Source: Diabrotica undecimpunctata (lineage: Eukaryota; Arthropoda; Insecta; Coleoptera; Chrysomelidae). Taken from it: DNA of 64,000 nt. A program made the translations under genes and the position numbers. The stretch spans positions 26,871,644-26,935,643 of the forward strand of contig NC_092806.1 in the NCBI RefSeq assembly GCF_040954645.1. The letters are read 5' to 3'. Shown here piece after piece: positions 1-11,294 of this stretch. The notes below the pieces were generated by a model that had not been told where the DNA came from, made no database searches, and worked only from the letters and a program-made list of their open reading frames with translations. Within the stretch, counting starts at the first letter, position 1; each line of letters starts with the position of its first letter.

Positions 1-34
1 ATGAGAAAATTTTTGTTTTGTTAGCGAGTTCGTC

Positions 35-283
35 GTGGATACAACAGTCCGGCTGAAATTACCGCTTGTATGGGGATATCATTCTTGTAAAGGTAAAATA
101 GAGGGCCGTAGAGGTGTAGGAAGAAAACAAGTTTCTTGGTTAAAAAACATTCGTGAATGGACACATATATCAAATGCAGGACAATTATTCCATATTGCAG
201 AAGATCGAGAAGCCTTCGCAATGGTGATCACCAACGGCGGATAATTTTGATATGGCACGCGAAGAAGAAGATGGGGATATTAA
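35..283 (+). mobile_element. LINE 3' end, C-terminal tail of reverse transcriptase ORF
   Basis: The plus strand encodes the conserved C-terminal tail of an insect LINE endonuclease/reverse-transcriptase polyprotein: a basic GRRGVGRKQVSWLKN block, then W..ISNAGQLF and an A..I..A helix ending in VITNGG at the stop near 244. The 3' flank carries GAAGAAGAAG, the tail type shared with the copies at 1429-1707, 38401-39209 and 51095-51165. The catalytic part is missing, so this is a dead 5'-truncated copy. No target duplication could be fixed because the left boundary lies at the window edge. Confidence 0.75.
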
Positions 284-599
284 GGAAAGTGAAACATGAT
301 TCCACGGATGATAAATAAAACAAAAGTAAAAACAACAAAAAGGACGAATGTAAAAATACAAAACTATATGGAACAAATATCAAAATATCAAGCAAAGGGT
401 GAGAAATGTTATCAATCTAAGAATGGAATTGGATTATTTAAAGCAAAATATAAAGACTATAAAGAGATATTGGTGAAAAAAAAATGCAAAAACTAAAGCA
501 AATAAAGAAAAAATACTAAATTAGACATGAAGAAGCTGTCCGCTTCGAAGATCGTTTTACCTTGAATTATCAAACATATTTCGTGATTTGTTTTCATTT
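284..599. other. AT-rich spacer, no gene seen
   Basis: A-rich sequence between two LINE fragments. The short open frames have no recognisable domain and a lysine-rich composition expected from AAA-rich DNA. Confidence 0.5.
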
Positions 600-2350
600 T
601 TCTATCTTTTGCAGCTTTAAAGCAATGATTTAGTGGAAATTTGACTTCTTCCACCCGTTGTTTGTGTTCATCCGCGGGCTCTCGCTCACTGTTTCCTGCA
701 ATTTCAACTTCTCCATACCATCCCTACCGCACCACACAATCAAAATAAACAGTGATTTTTTGGTAAGGTTGTTTCAGAACCTTTTTGTAACGTGCAAATC
801 TAAGGATCGAATCAGTGGTTCTTCTTGCAGTCCAGGATATTCGCAACATTCTTTACCAGCAAAATATTTCAAATACATCTATATTGCGTTTATCAACTTC
901 CTCAAGGGCCAGCATTCAGACCCATATAAAAAATGTAGAAGACGATTGTTTTTACAACGCTCATGTATGGTGATGATGTGACATTTTCATATTTTGGTAA
1001 GCCTTGTCAACTGCTCCCTTGGCCATTGCTGATCTTCTTTTGATTCCTTGGATGCATGCACCAGAGTTGCTTATGATGTTACCCAGATATACAAATTGAT
1101 TCACCACTTCGATGTCATTGGTTTTGACAATTTCTGGCTGGTTATTATTTCTTTTATATATGATCATGATTGTATTAATTTATTGATGGACGACATACAT
1201 CAAAACTCGCTCGTTTTATTAGATCAAGCAGCTTCATCATTTCTTCCACAAATTCGGCAAAACATGTTATATCCATTGCGTAATCTTAAGTTGTTGATTT
1301 TTCTGATGCAAATGGATAAACTCCCTTTCCATTCTGAGTTTGCTTTGCGTATAACGGCTTCTCTATAGATGTTAAATAGGATGGGGCTTATCATGGAGCC
1401 TTGCCTTGCGACCTCACTAAACCTAAACAATTTAGACAGTTTGACACTAAACACAATAAAAATAAGAAAGTTACAATATCTAGGACACGTAATGAGGGGA
1501 CAGCGATATGAACTGGTAAGGCTGATAATACAGGGAAAGATAAGAGGAGGAAGGAGTATAGGAAGAAGGAGAGTGTCATGGTTGAAGAATTTAAGGGACT
1601 GGTTTAAATGCAGTTCTATAGAACTCTTCAGAGCAACAGTAGATAGAGTAAAGATAGTGATGATGATATCCAACCTCCGATCGGGAGACGGCACTTAAAG
1701 AAGAAGACACTAAACCTAAACGCAGTGTACCCTCACTTTTGCTGAGTTTTCTACATTCTCTAGTAATTTGAATATTACCTCTAAATATTTTCACATTTTG
1801 TCCCATTTGACATAGTTAAATACTCATGTTAGTCAGTTAAATAGTCATGTTATCAATAAAACACACGTGTATGCTGACATTGAATTTACTTGATTTTTCG
1901 ATAATCTATCGTAAGTTAAAAATTTGTTCTCTGGTGCACCTTCTTGGCATAAATTCTGCCTGTTCTTCTGATATTTTAGAGAACAAGTACAGCCTAAGTT
2001 TTTCTAAGATAATCTGCAACATGGTTTTGATAGCGTTTGGTATAAGGACAATCGTGCCGCATATTTCTTTGGATCTTTTTGTGGATTGGTGCATACTCAG
2101 GTGGTCCAGTCATTGGGCCACTTACAGATTTGCAATATGCTTTTGTAGGTTGAGTAGGGGTAAGGTAGGGTTGGTGTAGGATTGGGAGCTCCTGTAGGTT
2201 ATGTCTATCCCCAACTCACATGTTGCCAGGATAATTTCTGCTGTTACCTGATCTATACTCGCGGCTTTACGCACTTTTATCTTTTTGAGTTCTGCTTCCA
2301 CTTCTGGTCTTATAATTGTTGGCTCTAATTCAATATCATCTGTGGTAAAT
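600..2350 (-). mobile_element. Old LINE reverse transcriptase remnant, split by a nested LINE
   Basis: Reading from about 2345 down, the minus strand gives the RT fingers region (DDIELEPTIIRPEVEAELKK, K..KAASIDQVTAEI), then the CGTIVLIPNAIK segment, the thumb/palm segment near 1800-1600, RQGSMISPILFNIY near 1400, VNQFVYLGNIISNSG near 1100, and at 950-650 the post-RT WTARRT.DSILR region. Several frameshifts and stops interrupt it. The catalytic YADD box is degraded: an RLRNGYNMF stretch occupies the place expected for LRYADD. Positions 1429-1707 are a foreign plus-strand insertion. It is an inactive, relatively old LINE, clade RTE-like or close to it; I cannot place it more precisely. Confidence 0.75.
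1429..1707 (+). mobile_element. 5'-truncated LINE insertion with 14-bp target duplication
   Basis: This is a 279-bp copy of a LINE 3' end, coding for KLQYLGHVMRGQRYELV, then GRRRVSWLKNLRDWF and SSIELFRATVDRVKI, with the 3' tail GGCACTTAAAGAAGAAG. It is flanked by the direct repeat CACTAAACCTAAAC at 1415-1428 and 1708-1721. It sits antisense inside the older LINE at 600-2350, whose coding resumes on the other side, so the insertion is clearly younger. Catalytic regions are absent. Confidence 0.9.
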
Positions 2351-2726
2351 GTGGTGGTTATTTTTTTATTTATTCATGGTCAGACATGAGATTTTTGCAG
2401 AATTCCATCCATATTTGAATTATTTGTACTTTATTTGTTAGGTTCGAAAGCAAATAACACGAATTCTTTCAAACTATTGGCGTTCATCAAATATATTTTT
2501 CTTCTACTACAATCACAAATATATAATAATTATGTTTGTTAGGATATTGTAACCTAACAATAAATATATCGTAAAAAAATTAAATCACGAATAGAGTCCA
2601 CACCTACATTAGATAACTATTGTGTGACATTGTCTCCTCGGGACACCAGTAGAACTGAATATAGGTAGGTTCTATTTCGAATTTAGAACATTGTGTTTGT
2701 GTGTATAGGTAGGTATAATACTCATT
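2351..2726. other. AT-rich spacer, no gene seen
   Basis: No long open frame, no domain match by eye and no repeat shared with the rest of the window. Confidence 0.45.
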
Positions 2727-2790
2727 GTGTCCGAGCTTCGCATCTCCGTAATATATCAATCATTGTTGGCGGCGATGGCGGTTCGTTTGT

Positions 2791-3111
2791 GTGTGTATCA
2801 CAATCAGAATCCAATTCCGAACAGATCATCCGTTCCCCACCGGTCTATCGGGAATCGCAGATATAAACAGAGACGGATCTCGGTCCTTCCAACGACAATG
2901 GATGTTTGCGGAAGTGGTCGAGAGATGCCAGCTGGAAAATCGCATGGAAGTGCGAGAGAATTGTTTGTACAAACTGGACAAATGTTGGCAGAAAGTTCGA
3001 ATTGAAAAGACTTTTCGTCGGGATTTATTTTCTAAGCTTTCTCGGAAAGCCGAGTTGCTAGAAATTGTCCCTGTTGACAAACCGTTATCAACTGGAAAAA
3101 CGAATAAATAA
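2791..3111 (+). CDS. Hypothetical 106-codon ORF in a less AT-rich patch
   Basis: The frame starts at ATG 2791 and ends at TAA 3109-3111. It is rich in Arg, Glu and Lys (for example FAEVVERCQLENRMEVREN), has no signal peptide or membrane segment, and I do not recognise a family. A second frame (2727-3005) overlaps it on the same strand. The block is visibly less AT-rich than its flanks, so it could be a host exon, an untranslated leader or a transposon piece. Coding status is unproven. Confidence 0.2.
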   Translation: MCITIRIQFRTDHPFPTGLSGIADINRDGSRSFQRQWMFAEVVERCQLENRMEVRENCLYKLDKCWQKVRIEKTFRRDLFSKLSRKAELLEIVPVDKPLSTGKTNK

Positions 3112-3754
3112 CAAAGAAAATTTCGTTTCATACTCAACTGTCTCGGCAAAGTTTTTATACTATTTTTTTAAACGGAAACAGTTTTAAAATCTATTATGAT
3201 TAATATTTGGGTGATATTTAATAAACGTTTATCAGTTCAATTATAATGTTGGTTTTTTTAAAATGATTTTGATATGGGGCTAACCAAAATTGCAAAATTG
3301 AAAATATTTTTTTGGTGTTTCAATTTTCTATCGGAAATCGTTTTCAAAATATAAATTTTTCAAAATTAAACTAATTTTTTTGTTTTTGTTACTTCTAAGA
3401 AAAAATTCTTCTAAGAATTTAATTATCTATCCCACTCATATTGACACCTTATTAACATGTAATGTACGTTTTACAGTAGAGAACTTTAAAGTGGTATTAT
3501 CATCATTTTTGAGGTGCGATTAAGGAACAACTTTAATGAAGAATATTTCAGTTAGTTCAGTCATCAGAAACAAATATGCCACTCAACCTCTAAAAATAAT
3601 AGGAACAAGCTGAATTTTGCCGAGAATGTCAATATTTAGATCCAACAAAAGATGCAAAAAGTTTGCCATTCCTACTTCGGCCTTCTCCCTAAAATCCCCC
3701 CGTAGGGAGGCAAACATAAAACATCGATTTACCAACAATCTGTACGCTGTAGAA
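3112..3754. other. AT-rich spacer, no gene seen
   Basis: Homopolymer-rich, AT-rich sequence. I see no coding signal and no structure beyond T-runs. Confidence 0.5.
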
Positions 3755-4085
3755 AAAAATGTTTCAAATAAGAAATGTATTTGAACAGATATATTTTTAG
3801 CACATTTTGTGTAGAATGAACTGTTCTCTTAGAAACAACATTTGAATTGATTGGAGATTTTGAATGTCAGTTACGCGAGCGAAATCAATTGTTTAAATAA
3901 AATTGATGTCAACTCGATGGTAAAAATTCGACATGTTTTGATCTAAGTGTCCTATCGACAAAAATCAAATGTATTTTAATAGTGGAGAGTGCAAATTTCG
4001 TATAAAATTTTTCCATTTTAACGCAAATGAAGTCAGTTTTTATAAATTTAAGATAAATAAACGTTGCGCGATTTTTTCCATTTTT
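3755..4085 (-). repeat. Dispersed ~330-bp repeat, copy 1
   Basis: The reverse complement aligns along its length with 31200-31535. Shared landmarks include GAACAGTTCATTCTACACAAA, CGTAACTGACATTCA, TCGATAG.ACAC and AATAAACGTTGCG. It has no coding capacity that I can see and no clear terminal inverted repeats. It may be a non-autonomous element, an LTR or an untranslated terminal segment of a larger transposon. Confidence 0.7.
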
Positions 4086-4289
4086 TGCGATTTTCATGAG
4101 ATTATTAGAATTTATCACTTCCATTGTCCGGTAGCTGCAGAATTTTTATTGTTAGAGCCTAATCTTCAAAACATATAACATGAAATTTATTTGGACTTTT
4201 AAGTTTTTACAACAAATATGAGGCATTTTATAACATGCTTAAAAAATGCTGAATTTAAACTTTCACATTACAAACGATTTCACATCACG

Positions 4290-5170
4290 GAAAATACTTC
4301 CATAAAGACATTAAATGGAATTTGTAGCTGAAATTGTTTAGTTGATAATGTTTACGTAATAAGCAGTTAGTACCTAGTTTACCTTTAGCAAATCTGTTGA
4401 GTCTTTTTCTCTTAGTATCCTGACTAATACCTTGTAACAAGTATCTAACAGAGCAATATCTGTAATTTTTACAAGCCAATCTATCTCCCTTTTTGTATAT
4501 GGGGCATAATAATGCTTTGGTCCAATCATTAGGCACATTTCCTTCTTCCCATATCCTCTTGTTAATGTTATACATCCTTTCTTGTAGTTCTTTCCCTCCA
4601 TTCCTTAGCATTTGTGCATGCAAGCGCTGCCACAGCTGTGTCATTTTCTTTCAGTCTTGTGTTATTTTTGAGCTCATACTTTTAATCTCTTCTTCCTCCT
4701 TCCCTAGGAAATTATATTTTTATCTCATCATTCTCTACAAGGAAATTTTCATTCTCATCTGTACTTTGTCCATTAAGTATTTCACTAAAATCACTGGTTC
4801 TTTTTAACTGAACATTCCATCTTTCTCCTTTCAGTTTCCTTAACTTCTTGATAAAGCGACCGTATTTTTTTTCTGAAATCTTCCCTCTATTGCTTGTAAT
4901 ATTTTTTCGTTGTATTCCCTTTTCCTTCGTGTACACACCCTTCTGATTATTCTTCTTTGATCTTTGTAACTCTGGTTCATACCATCATTATTATAAGTTA
5001 GTGCTAATTATCTTAATTTTTTCTTTCCCTCTGCTAATTTAAAGCATTCTTCATCAAATCAATTGTTCCTGGATTTCATTTGGCTCTTTTGTATAATAAT
5101 TTGATCATTTGTTGTAGTTATTGCCTCGCTTATAGTTTACCACACTTGCTCTATTCATAGTTCCTCTTAT
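4290..5170 (-). mobile_element. LINE remnant: endonuclease-RT linker and RT N-terminal part
   Basis: From about 5170 downward the minus strand carries the end of the endonuclease region (TISEAITTTNDQIIIQKS, N.WFDEECFKLAE with stops), a basic coiled linker (NITSNRGKISEKKYGRF), and the RT fingers LRNGGKELQERMYNINKRIW, NVPNDWTKALLCPIYKKG and KNYR. Coding decays before the first catalytic Asp, and no 3' tail is seen. It is a dead internal fragment. Confidence 0.7.
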
Positions 5171-5369
5171 ATACTTTCTTTCTTTTCATGTACACTTCGC
5201 AAAGCTTTTTTATATCATATCGATTTTTCCTATTTGAATTTGTTTTTTTTTATTTATTTATTTTCCACCGTTCCACATATAGCTCTAAACTGAAAATGAC
5301 CTGAAACCATTTTGGCTCCTCTCATACTTCTAATAAATTTCATGCGGTTTCTTACCACCAATACGTGAT

Positions 5370-5631
<262 letters not shown>

Positions 5632-5639
5632 CACTACTA

Positions 5640-6145
5640 CGACTGGGACCAGGGGACGGTTCATTTATACCGTCGATGGTGACGTGGCCTAGGTGGGGGT
5701 TAGGGTGGGGATTGGCGCGAGAGTTGGCGCGAACATTTCCGACAGTGGGATTTTGATTCGAGGATGGAGGGGGCGATATTTTGTTTATGAGAGGTCTCCA
5801 TGTAGAAGGTAACCGTATGGCGTCATCTCTTTTATTAAGGCAATTTGGTCTTTTTTCTATTTCTATGGCTTCTCGGATAATTCTTGGTTTATAAAAGCGG
5901 ATGGGGGCTATGGTTCTGGAGTTTTCCAAATCAATTTTGTGACCTGTATGAAGATGGTGTTGACCGAGAGCTGAAATTGAATCGGAATTGCGAACAGAAA
6001 TGGAATGTTCATAAATCCTATTTTGAATTCTACGATTTGTTTGGCCTATATAGGATCGGGGACAGTCTGCACAAGGAATTTCATACTGCAGAATTAAAGA
6101 ATGTTCTTTTACTATCTTAAGAAAAATTTTGTTGACAGGTCTACT
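5640..6145 (-). pseudogene. Penelope-like element, GIY-YIG endonuclease C-terminus
   Basis: The minus strand encodes a Penelope-type GIY-YIG endonuclease module: Y.IPCADC, PRSYIGQTNRRIQ with the YIG-type core, RIYEHSISVRNSD, LGQHHLHTGHKID, and the C-terminal block RIIREAIEIEKRPNCLNKRD followed by RLPSTWRP. In these elements the domain nicks target DNA for target-primed reverse transcription. The frame is open from about 6145 to the TA tract at 5628, where it continues as Tyr-Ile. The upstream RT domain is absent, so this is a 5'-truncated copy. Direct abutment to a microsatellite suggests insertion into or beside TA repeats. Confidence 0.88.
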
Positions 6146-6299
6146 CTACTTTCATGCAGCAATGTCTAATATTTAAATTACTAAGATGATTTTCAGTATG
6201 AAGTAAAGTATAAGAAAAAAAAACAGAACGATTACGGTCCTGAAAAAATTATTATTTAAAACTGAAAAATGTACGTGATGATAATGTAATACAATTGAA

Positions 6300-6520
6300 T
6301 TGATGCTGGACCCACCCCTGCAGCCGATGACGGCCACACGGAAACCCGTGAGCCATGAGCCGAAAGCATGGCAGGGTGCGACCTCACAGATAATGTTTCC
6401 GACCGAATGCCTTCTCTCAATCAACGCACGTCATTACCCCTTCGGCGTTGTACAGCTTGCCCCCGTTTCCCGTGTCATCCCCTGGATAGGCTGCAGTTCA
6501 CTCCGCAAGTAAGTCGGGAT
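6300..6520. other. GC-richer island, unidentified
   Basis: A ~220-bp block markedly richer in G and C than everything around it, with CpG dinucleotides. Its open frames on both strands show no family I know. It could be a foreign insertion, a decayed exon or a regulatory piece. Confidence 0.35.
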
Positions 6521-8288
6521 CTATTTACTTTTCAAGCGATTTATGGCTGCAAACAGATTGTGAAATTACGTCGACATCCGCAAAAATAAAGAACAGGTTG
6601 CTGGGATTGTTTGTTTTATTCCCTAAATACGAGAAGGTGGATGAAAACGAGTGAAAACATGCTTTGCTTATTTTTAAAATGTGCTTTATTCAGGACAATC
6701 AATACATTGCTTTACAACATCAATCTTCTGAGCCACTGACGTAGTCCTAAGGACAGTATGTCTAAAATGTATTAAAATAAAAATATACGTATTTTTGTAT
6801 AATGTCACAAAATAGTCGTCATAGTTATCTTCTTCGTCCTAGTTATTCTTTCAGTAAAAAAATAAAAAGTAGTCAAATCCTTAATTAATGATTTTAATGG
6901 TCATTTTAAAAATTTTTGCAAAGCATTAAGATATTATTAAGATATTAGGATTTATCTCTTTTTTTTCCAAACCTCTGATTAAAATAGACCAAAAGAAATA
7001 TATTTTTCCTACTTCCATAAGAGCTAATTGTTTCTCCTAATTTCTCAAAGAAATGTTCCTTCACCTCTATTGTGGGATTGTGTATAGGAGCATATATTTC
7101 TACTATCACCAGATCTTATCCTTTAAGTTAAAAATCCATCGTAGTAATTAGTTCGTTTATCGCAGACTGTGACGTAAGGACACAGAAATTTTAGAAATTC
7201 TAAACTCATTTTACATGTGTTCGATTTGAATGTAGTTCATTGCCAACCGTGATATTAAAAATATAATATTAATTAAATAAGTAAATAAATTATAATATTA
7301 AAATATGATAATATTAAAATTATATATAATCGAAAAGATAGTTACGGTTTCTGACATTGTATAAGGAATACAAGTTGCATATTTAAATGCGAAGAAAGTA
7401 AATAGACAGAGTTCAATCAAATTCAATGAGTAGTATTTCTGAGGCTGTTCGCAATATAAGCCGAGACCCGACTCAGGTTAATTGTACGTGTACTAAGTCT
7501 TATCATAAATAGAAAGTACAATACGTCTTTTTTGAGGAAAAGTCAACATAAAAATTCAGTTGGGCTAATGTATCGGGAGCCCAACACCACATTTTTTGAT
7601 GCTTTTTAAATTCTTTTTTTTATGCTAATAAAAACTACTCTTTTCTTTGTTTACACCGCTATAAAAATGTATATGTTCACCTACGGCTCCTTTCTTCTAC
7701 TTCTTTTTTGTCTTTTGTCGGAAAAACTTCTCTTACCTTTTTCGTTGTCGTAGGCTTCAGTCCATATCTAAAGACTTTTTAAATTTTTTGTAAGATTAAC
7801 ATATTTTATGGATGATGAGGAACAGGCACGTTGCTTCAACCTCCAACCTGGAGGACTAAGAAGATTTCTGTAATGGCCTCGTACTTTTAGTCAAAAGAAC
7901 TAGTTTGGAAGTGCAGCATACTCGCTTTCATCTTAATTCCCTCTATTCTGGGCTAAGATTTATTGGCAGAGCCGAAAGTTGTTCACTCGGGAGGCTTTTT
8001 GTAGTATTTTTGTATTTATCGACGTCAATGCACCCTTCTACGATCTTAGCAGTCATTTTCTTCTCCCTCCATTGGTTTTTAACAAGTTATTTGTGACGTT
8101 AAAGTGTTTTTTTATTTTTTCAACTACAATATAATATCTTAAGTTCAAATTCTTTTGTTTAGATATTAACAAAATAGTAATAAACTACCTCAAAATATTG
8201 TCATGCAGTTTTATTTATTTCTAAGATAAACAAGCAGTTTGGTAAAGTTAATTAGCTTTTTCTCTGTAAGTTACTTTTGTGACATAGT
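6521..8288. other. Long AT-rich stretch, no supported gene
   Basis: Only short open frames (such as 7905-8096) without recognisable domains. No inverted repeats or transposon ends were found by eye. Confidence 0.45.
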
Positions 8289-8309
8289 TTGTTTTTTTCC
8301 CCTTACCCT

Positions 8310-8556
8310 TCAAATATAATAAACCAGTGGTTCCAGAATAACAACATCGAAACCTTACCACGGCCAAGCGACAGTCCAGATTTAAACCCAATCGAGAATG
8401 TGTGGGGGGTTATTATAAAACGGTTGTATCGGCGTAATTTTATACCTCAAAATGTTGAAGAGCTTTGGCACGGTATACAACACGTTTGGGAAGAGCTCTC
8501 TGAAGAAGAATTTCATAGTTCCTTTCACGCAGATGGACCGAATCAATGTTTCAAAT
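8310..8556 (+). pseudogene. Tc1-type transposase, C-terminal fragment
   Basis: The plus strand gives WFQNNNIETLPRPSDS, PDLNPIENVWG, KRLYRRN and a C-terminal helix EELWHGIQHVWEELS, ending at the stop at 8554-8556. The NPIE glutamate is the third catalytic residue of Tc1 DD34E transposases; the first two aspartates are missing. The fragment is followed at once by the N-terminal helix-turn-helix of a Tc1 transposase in the opposite orientation, so the element is rearranged and dead. Confidence 0.85.
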
Positions 8557-8599
8557 AACAGATTTTGATTATTACAAAATATTAATTTTATTTTTACAT

Positions 8600-8790
8600 A
8601 CCTAAATGTAGTATTTATAGTTTTGGTCTTCCAGACCCTCGCTTTCTTTTGAGAGTTTCTAGTTCCCTTCATTTTTTATTAATAGAAAAACTGTGGTTCT
8701 GCTTATGTTAATATGTTGTGCTGCCTCTGATAGTGCCCAGTTATCTTTTAATTTGGTTGCAATTCTTGCTTTATATATATTGTTAAGTCG
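8600..8790 (-). pseudogene. Tc1-type transposase, N-terminal helix-turn-helix, inverted
   Basis: The minus strand from about 8790 encodes RIATKLKDNWALSEAA, QHINISRTTVFLLI and a basic SQRKRGSGRPK block, which is the paired-like HTH DNA-binding region and GRPR-like hook of Tc1 transposases. Frameshifts interrupt it. It lies head-on to the C-terminal fragment at 8310-8556, so either an inversion or two independent copies are present. Confidence 0.7.
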
Positions 8791-9124
8791 TTTGTTTTAT
8801 TCCTTAATAATAATAAAAATAATAACAACAACCCTATTTTATGTAAAAACTATCATTTATATACTCTTTATAAAATGCAGGAATTCAAAATAATATCAAA
8901 ATTTAGACCTTAATAATTATTACAATTTATGAATTAACTTATGTAATAAATCGTTTGTTGTTTGTTGGTTTATTTTATTATTTGTCTGTCATAATAAATA
9001 GATAATGCCAGACCTATCAAATACACTGCTCAAAATGATCAATCTTACTAAGAGTCATATCAGTTTTCGCCAAGGCGTCACTGATATTTAAATTTGTTTT
9101 TCCAGTATCGTCTTATATCTTACG
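8791..9124. other. AT-rich spacer, no gene seen
   Basis: AT-rich sequence between the Tc1 fragments and the target duplication of the RTE insertion. No coding signal. Confidence 0.5.
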
Positions 9125-9136
9125 ATTTTTAGAAAT

Positions 9137-11282
9137 CATCATCATCTTTGGCTCGACAATCCTCTGTGGATCTTGGCCTGCTCTAAGATTCGTCGCCATT
9201 CTGTTCGGTTTCAACAACATGTTGAACATGCAACATGTTGCCATCTTCTGATTTTTAATATCCGTAAGTCGGTTTCAACTCCATCTAACCACCTAATTCG
9301 CGGTCGGCCTTTGCTTCTTCTTCCTACAGGTGTTCCTGTGGTTAGCTTTTTAGCAATCGTATTTTCTGGCATTCGTATTATGTGTCCAGCCTATCTAAGT
9401 CGCTGTGTTTTAATGAACGTTATGACATCTGGCTCATCAAAGAGCTGATACAATTCAAAATTATATCTTCTGCGCCACTGCCCTTGGTCGTTTATAGCTC
9501 CAAATATTTTGCGGAGCATTTTACGCTCAAATATTCCCAAAAGTCTTTCATCTTTCTGCGTTAGAGTCCATGTTTCTGCTCCATATGTGAGGACCGGCCT
9601 CAGCAATGTTTTGTATATAATAATTTTAGTTCTTCTTTGAATGTTTCTTGAGTGGAAATGCTTTTGGAGTCCATAGTATGCCCTATTTATAAGATTTATT
9701 CGTCTTTTGATTTCTTCGCTTGTTTTATTGGTAGCAGTTAATAGCGACCCAAGGTATGTGAAGTTGTCAACACGTCCAAAGGTATGACTTCCAAAGACTG
9801 TTTCTCGTTCCTCATTTGCTATCGGATCCTTTGTAACCAACATGTACTTGGTTTTGTCTTCGTTGATGACTAGACTGACCTGTTTCGCCGCTGTTTCCAA
9901 TTCTAGGAGATATTGCTCAACATCTCGCTTGCTACGCCCTATTATGTCAATGTCATCAGCATATGCTAAGACTTGTATCGATCTATTGTAAATAGTACCG
10001 CCATCCCTAATTCGTGTATCTCGGACTGCCTTTTCTAAGGCAATATTAAATAGGAAGCAAGCCAGAGCATCCCCTTGTCTGAGTCCATCCTTTATCTCAA
10101 AGGATCTAGAATTCTCTCCCTGTATTCTAACAGCTTCTAAGTTAGACATTGTCATTCTCGTTAGTCGGATAAGTTTCTTTGGTATACCAAACTCATGCAT
10201 TGATTGGTATAGCACTGTTCTCTTGGCACTGTCGTATGTGGCCTTGAAGTCGACGAATAGGTGATGGGTTTCAATATTGAATTCTAATGTTTTCTCGAGA
10301 ATCTGTCTTATTGAATGAATCTGGTCAATTGTTGATTTTTCTGGAGTGAATCCAGCTTGATATTTACCAACTATGCTAACTGTGTAAACTTGCAGCCTTT
10401 CGTAGAGAATATTTGCTAGTATTTTGTAAGCAGTTGTTAACAGGGTTATACCTCTATAGTTGTCACACTGGAGCTGGTCACGTTTTTTATGTAACGAGCA
10501 TATCACGCCTTGAGACCATTCACAAGGCATGGTCTCATTATGGCAAACAAGAAGTAAAAGCTTATGCAGTGTCTGTAGTAGGGCATCGCCACCATTCTTG
10601 TAGAGCTCACTGCAAATTTGATCAATTCCTGGTGATTTATTATTTTTAAGCTTTTTAATGGCTTGAGCAACGTTTTCGATGGTTGGTGGTCTTTCGTTTG
10701 AGTTGAAAGGATTCCAATCATTTCGATTTGCTACGGTATTATCTGCTTCTTCGATATGATGGCCATTAAATTTTGCATCGAAAAATTCAACCCATCTGTT
10801 TAGGATTGAGGCCGTATCATTTAGGATATTTCCTTCTACATCCTTACAGCTCCTTATTCTTGGCTTAAACTCTTTGCGCATTTTGTTTAGATTTCTGTAG
10901 AACTTTCGAGTTTCATTTTGATTTCTTAGTCATTCTGTGCTTTCCAACTGCTTTTGCTCAAATTGTCTTTTTTTTCTTCTATGTAATTGTTTTTCTTCTC
11001 TTCTTAGGGTCCGGTATTCTTCCTTTGCTCTTCTTGTGCATCCAGCTTGATTTGTCTTTAGGTATGCCCTGTTTTTGTTATCTGTTGCTTCTTGGCACTC
11101 CTTGTCAAACCATTCGTTTTCTTTAACTGATTTGGTTCTCCCCAATATTTTTGTTGCTTTCTCAGTTATTATGCTTTTACATTTTATCCACAGTTCCTCT
11201 ACATTTTCCCCCACCTCCAGGCTCTCCATTTCCTCGTCCATTTGTCTCCTATACTCTCTTGCGGTTTCAACATTTTATCAAC
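9137..11282 (-). mobile_element. RTE-type LINE, 5'-truncated, 12-bp target duplication
   Basis: A 2146-bp minus-strand insertion bounded by ATTTTTAGAAAT at 9125-9136 and 11283-11294. The 5' end lies in the endonuclease-RT linker, so most of the endonuclease is missing. The 3' end shows GTCGAGCCAAAG followed by GATGATGATGAT, the short GAT-repeat tail of many insect RTE elements. It is the best-preserved LINE in the window. Confidence 0.92.
9150..11282 (-). pseudogene. RTE-type reverse transcriptase ORF, near-intact
   Basis: One frame runs from the linker (ETAREYRRQMDEEMESLEV, WFDKECQEATDNKN) through the RT: KNNKSPGIDQICSELYKNGG (fingers), CDNYRGITLL, LFVDFKATYDSAKR (first catalytic Asp), GLRQGDALACFLFNIALE, and LAYADDIDIIGRS (YADD). 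The C-terminal SKGRPRIRWLDGVE tail follows. Stops seen are an in-frame TGA at 10927-10929, a TAG just after LR at about 9390 (a Trp codon is expected), and one near 9210 inside a small duplicated palindromic stretch. All catalytic aspartates of the palm are present. It encodes the polymerase for target-primed reverse transcription but cannot make full-length protein. Confidence 0.9.
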
Positions 11283-11294
11283 ATTTTTAGAAAT

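Noticed and set aside
658..981. 107-codon plus ORF
   Set aside because: Antisense shadow of the minus-strand LINE post-RT region (WTARRT block is readable on the other strand).
5884..6120. 78-codon plus ORF
   Set aside because: Antisense to the Penelope GIY-YIG domain, which is the recognisable frame.
6300..6520. GC-richer patch as bacterial transfer
   Set aside because: Too short and without a recognisable bacterial gene; composition alone is not enough.
7905..8096. 63-codon plus ORF as a host gene
   Set aside because: No domain, no supporting context, ordinary composition.
9173..9564. Plus ORFs across the RTE element
   Set aside because: Antisense shadows of the minus-strand RT tail.
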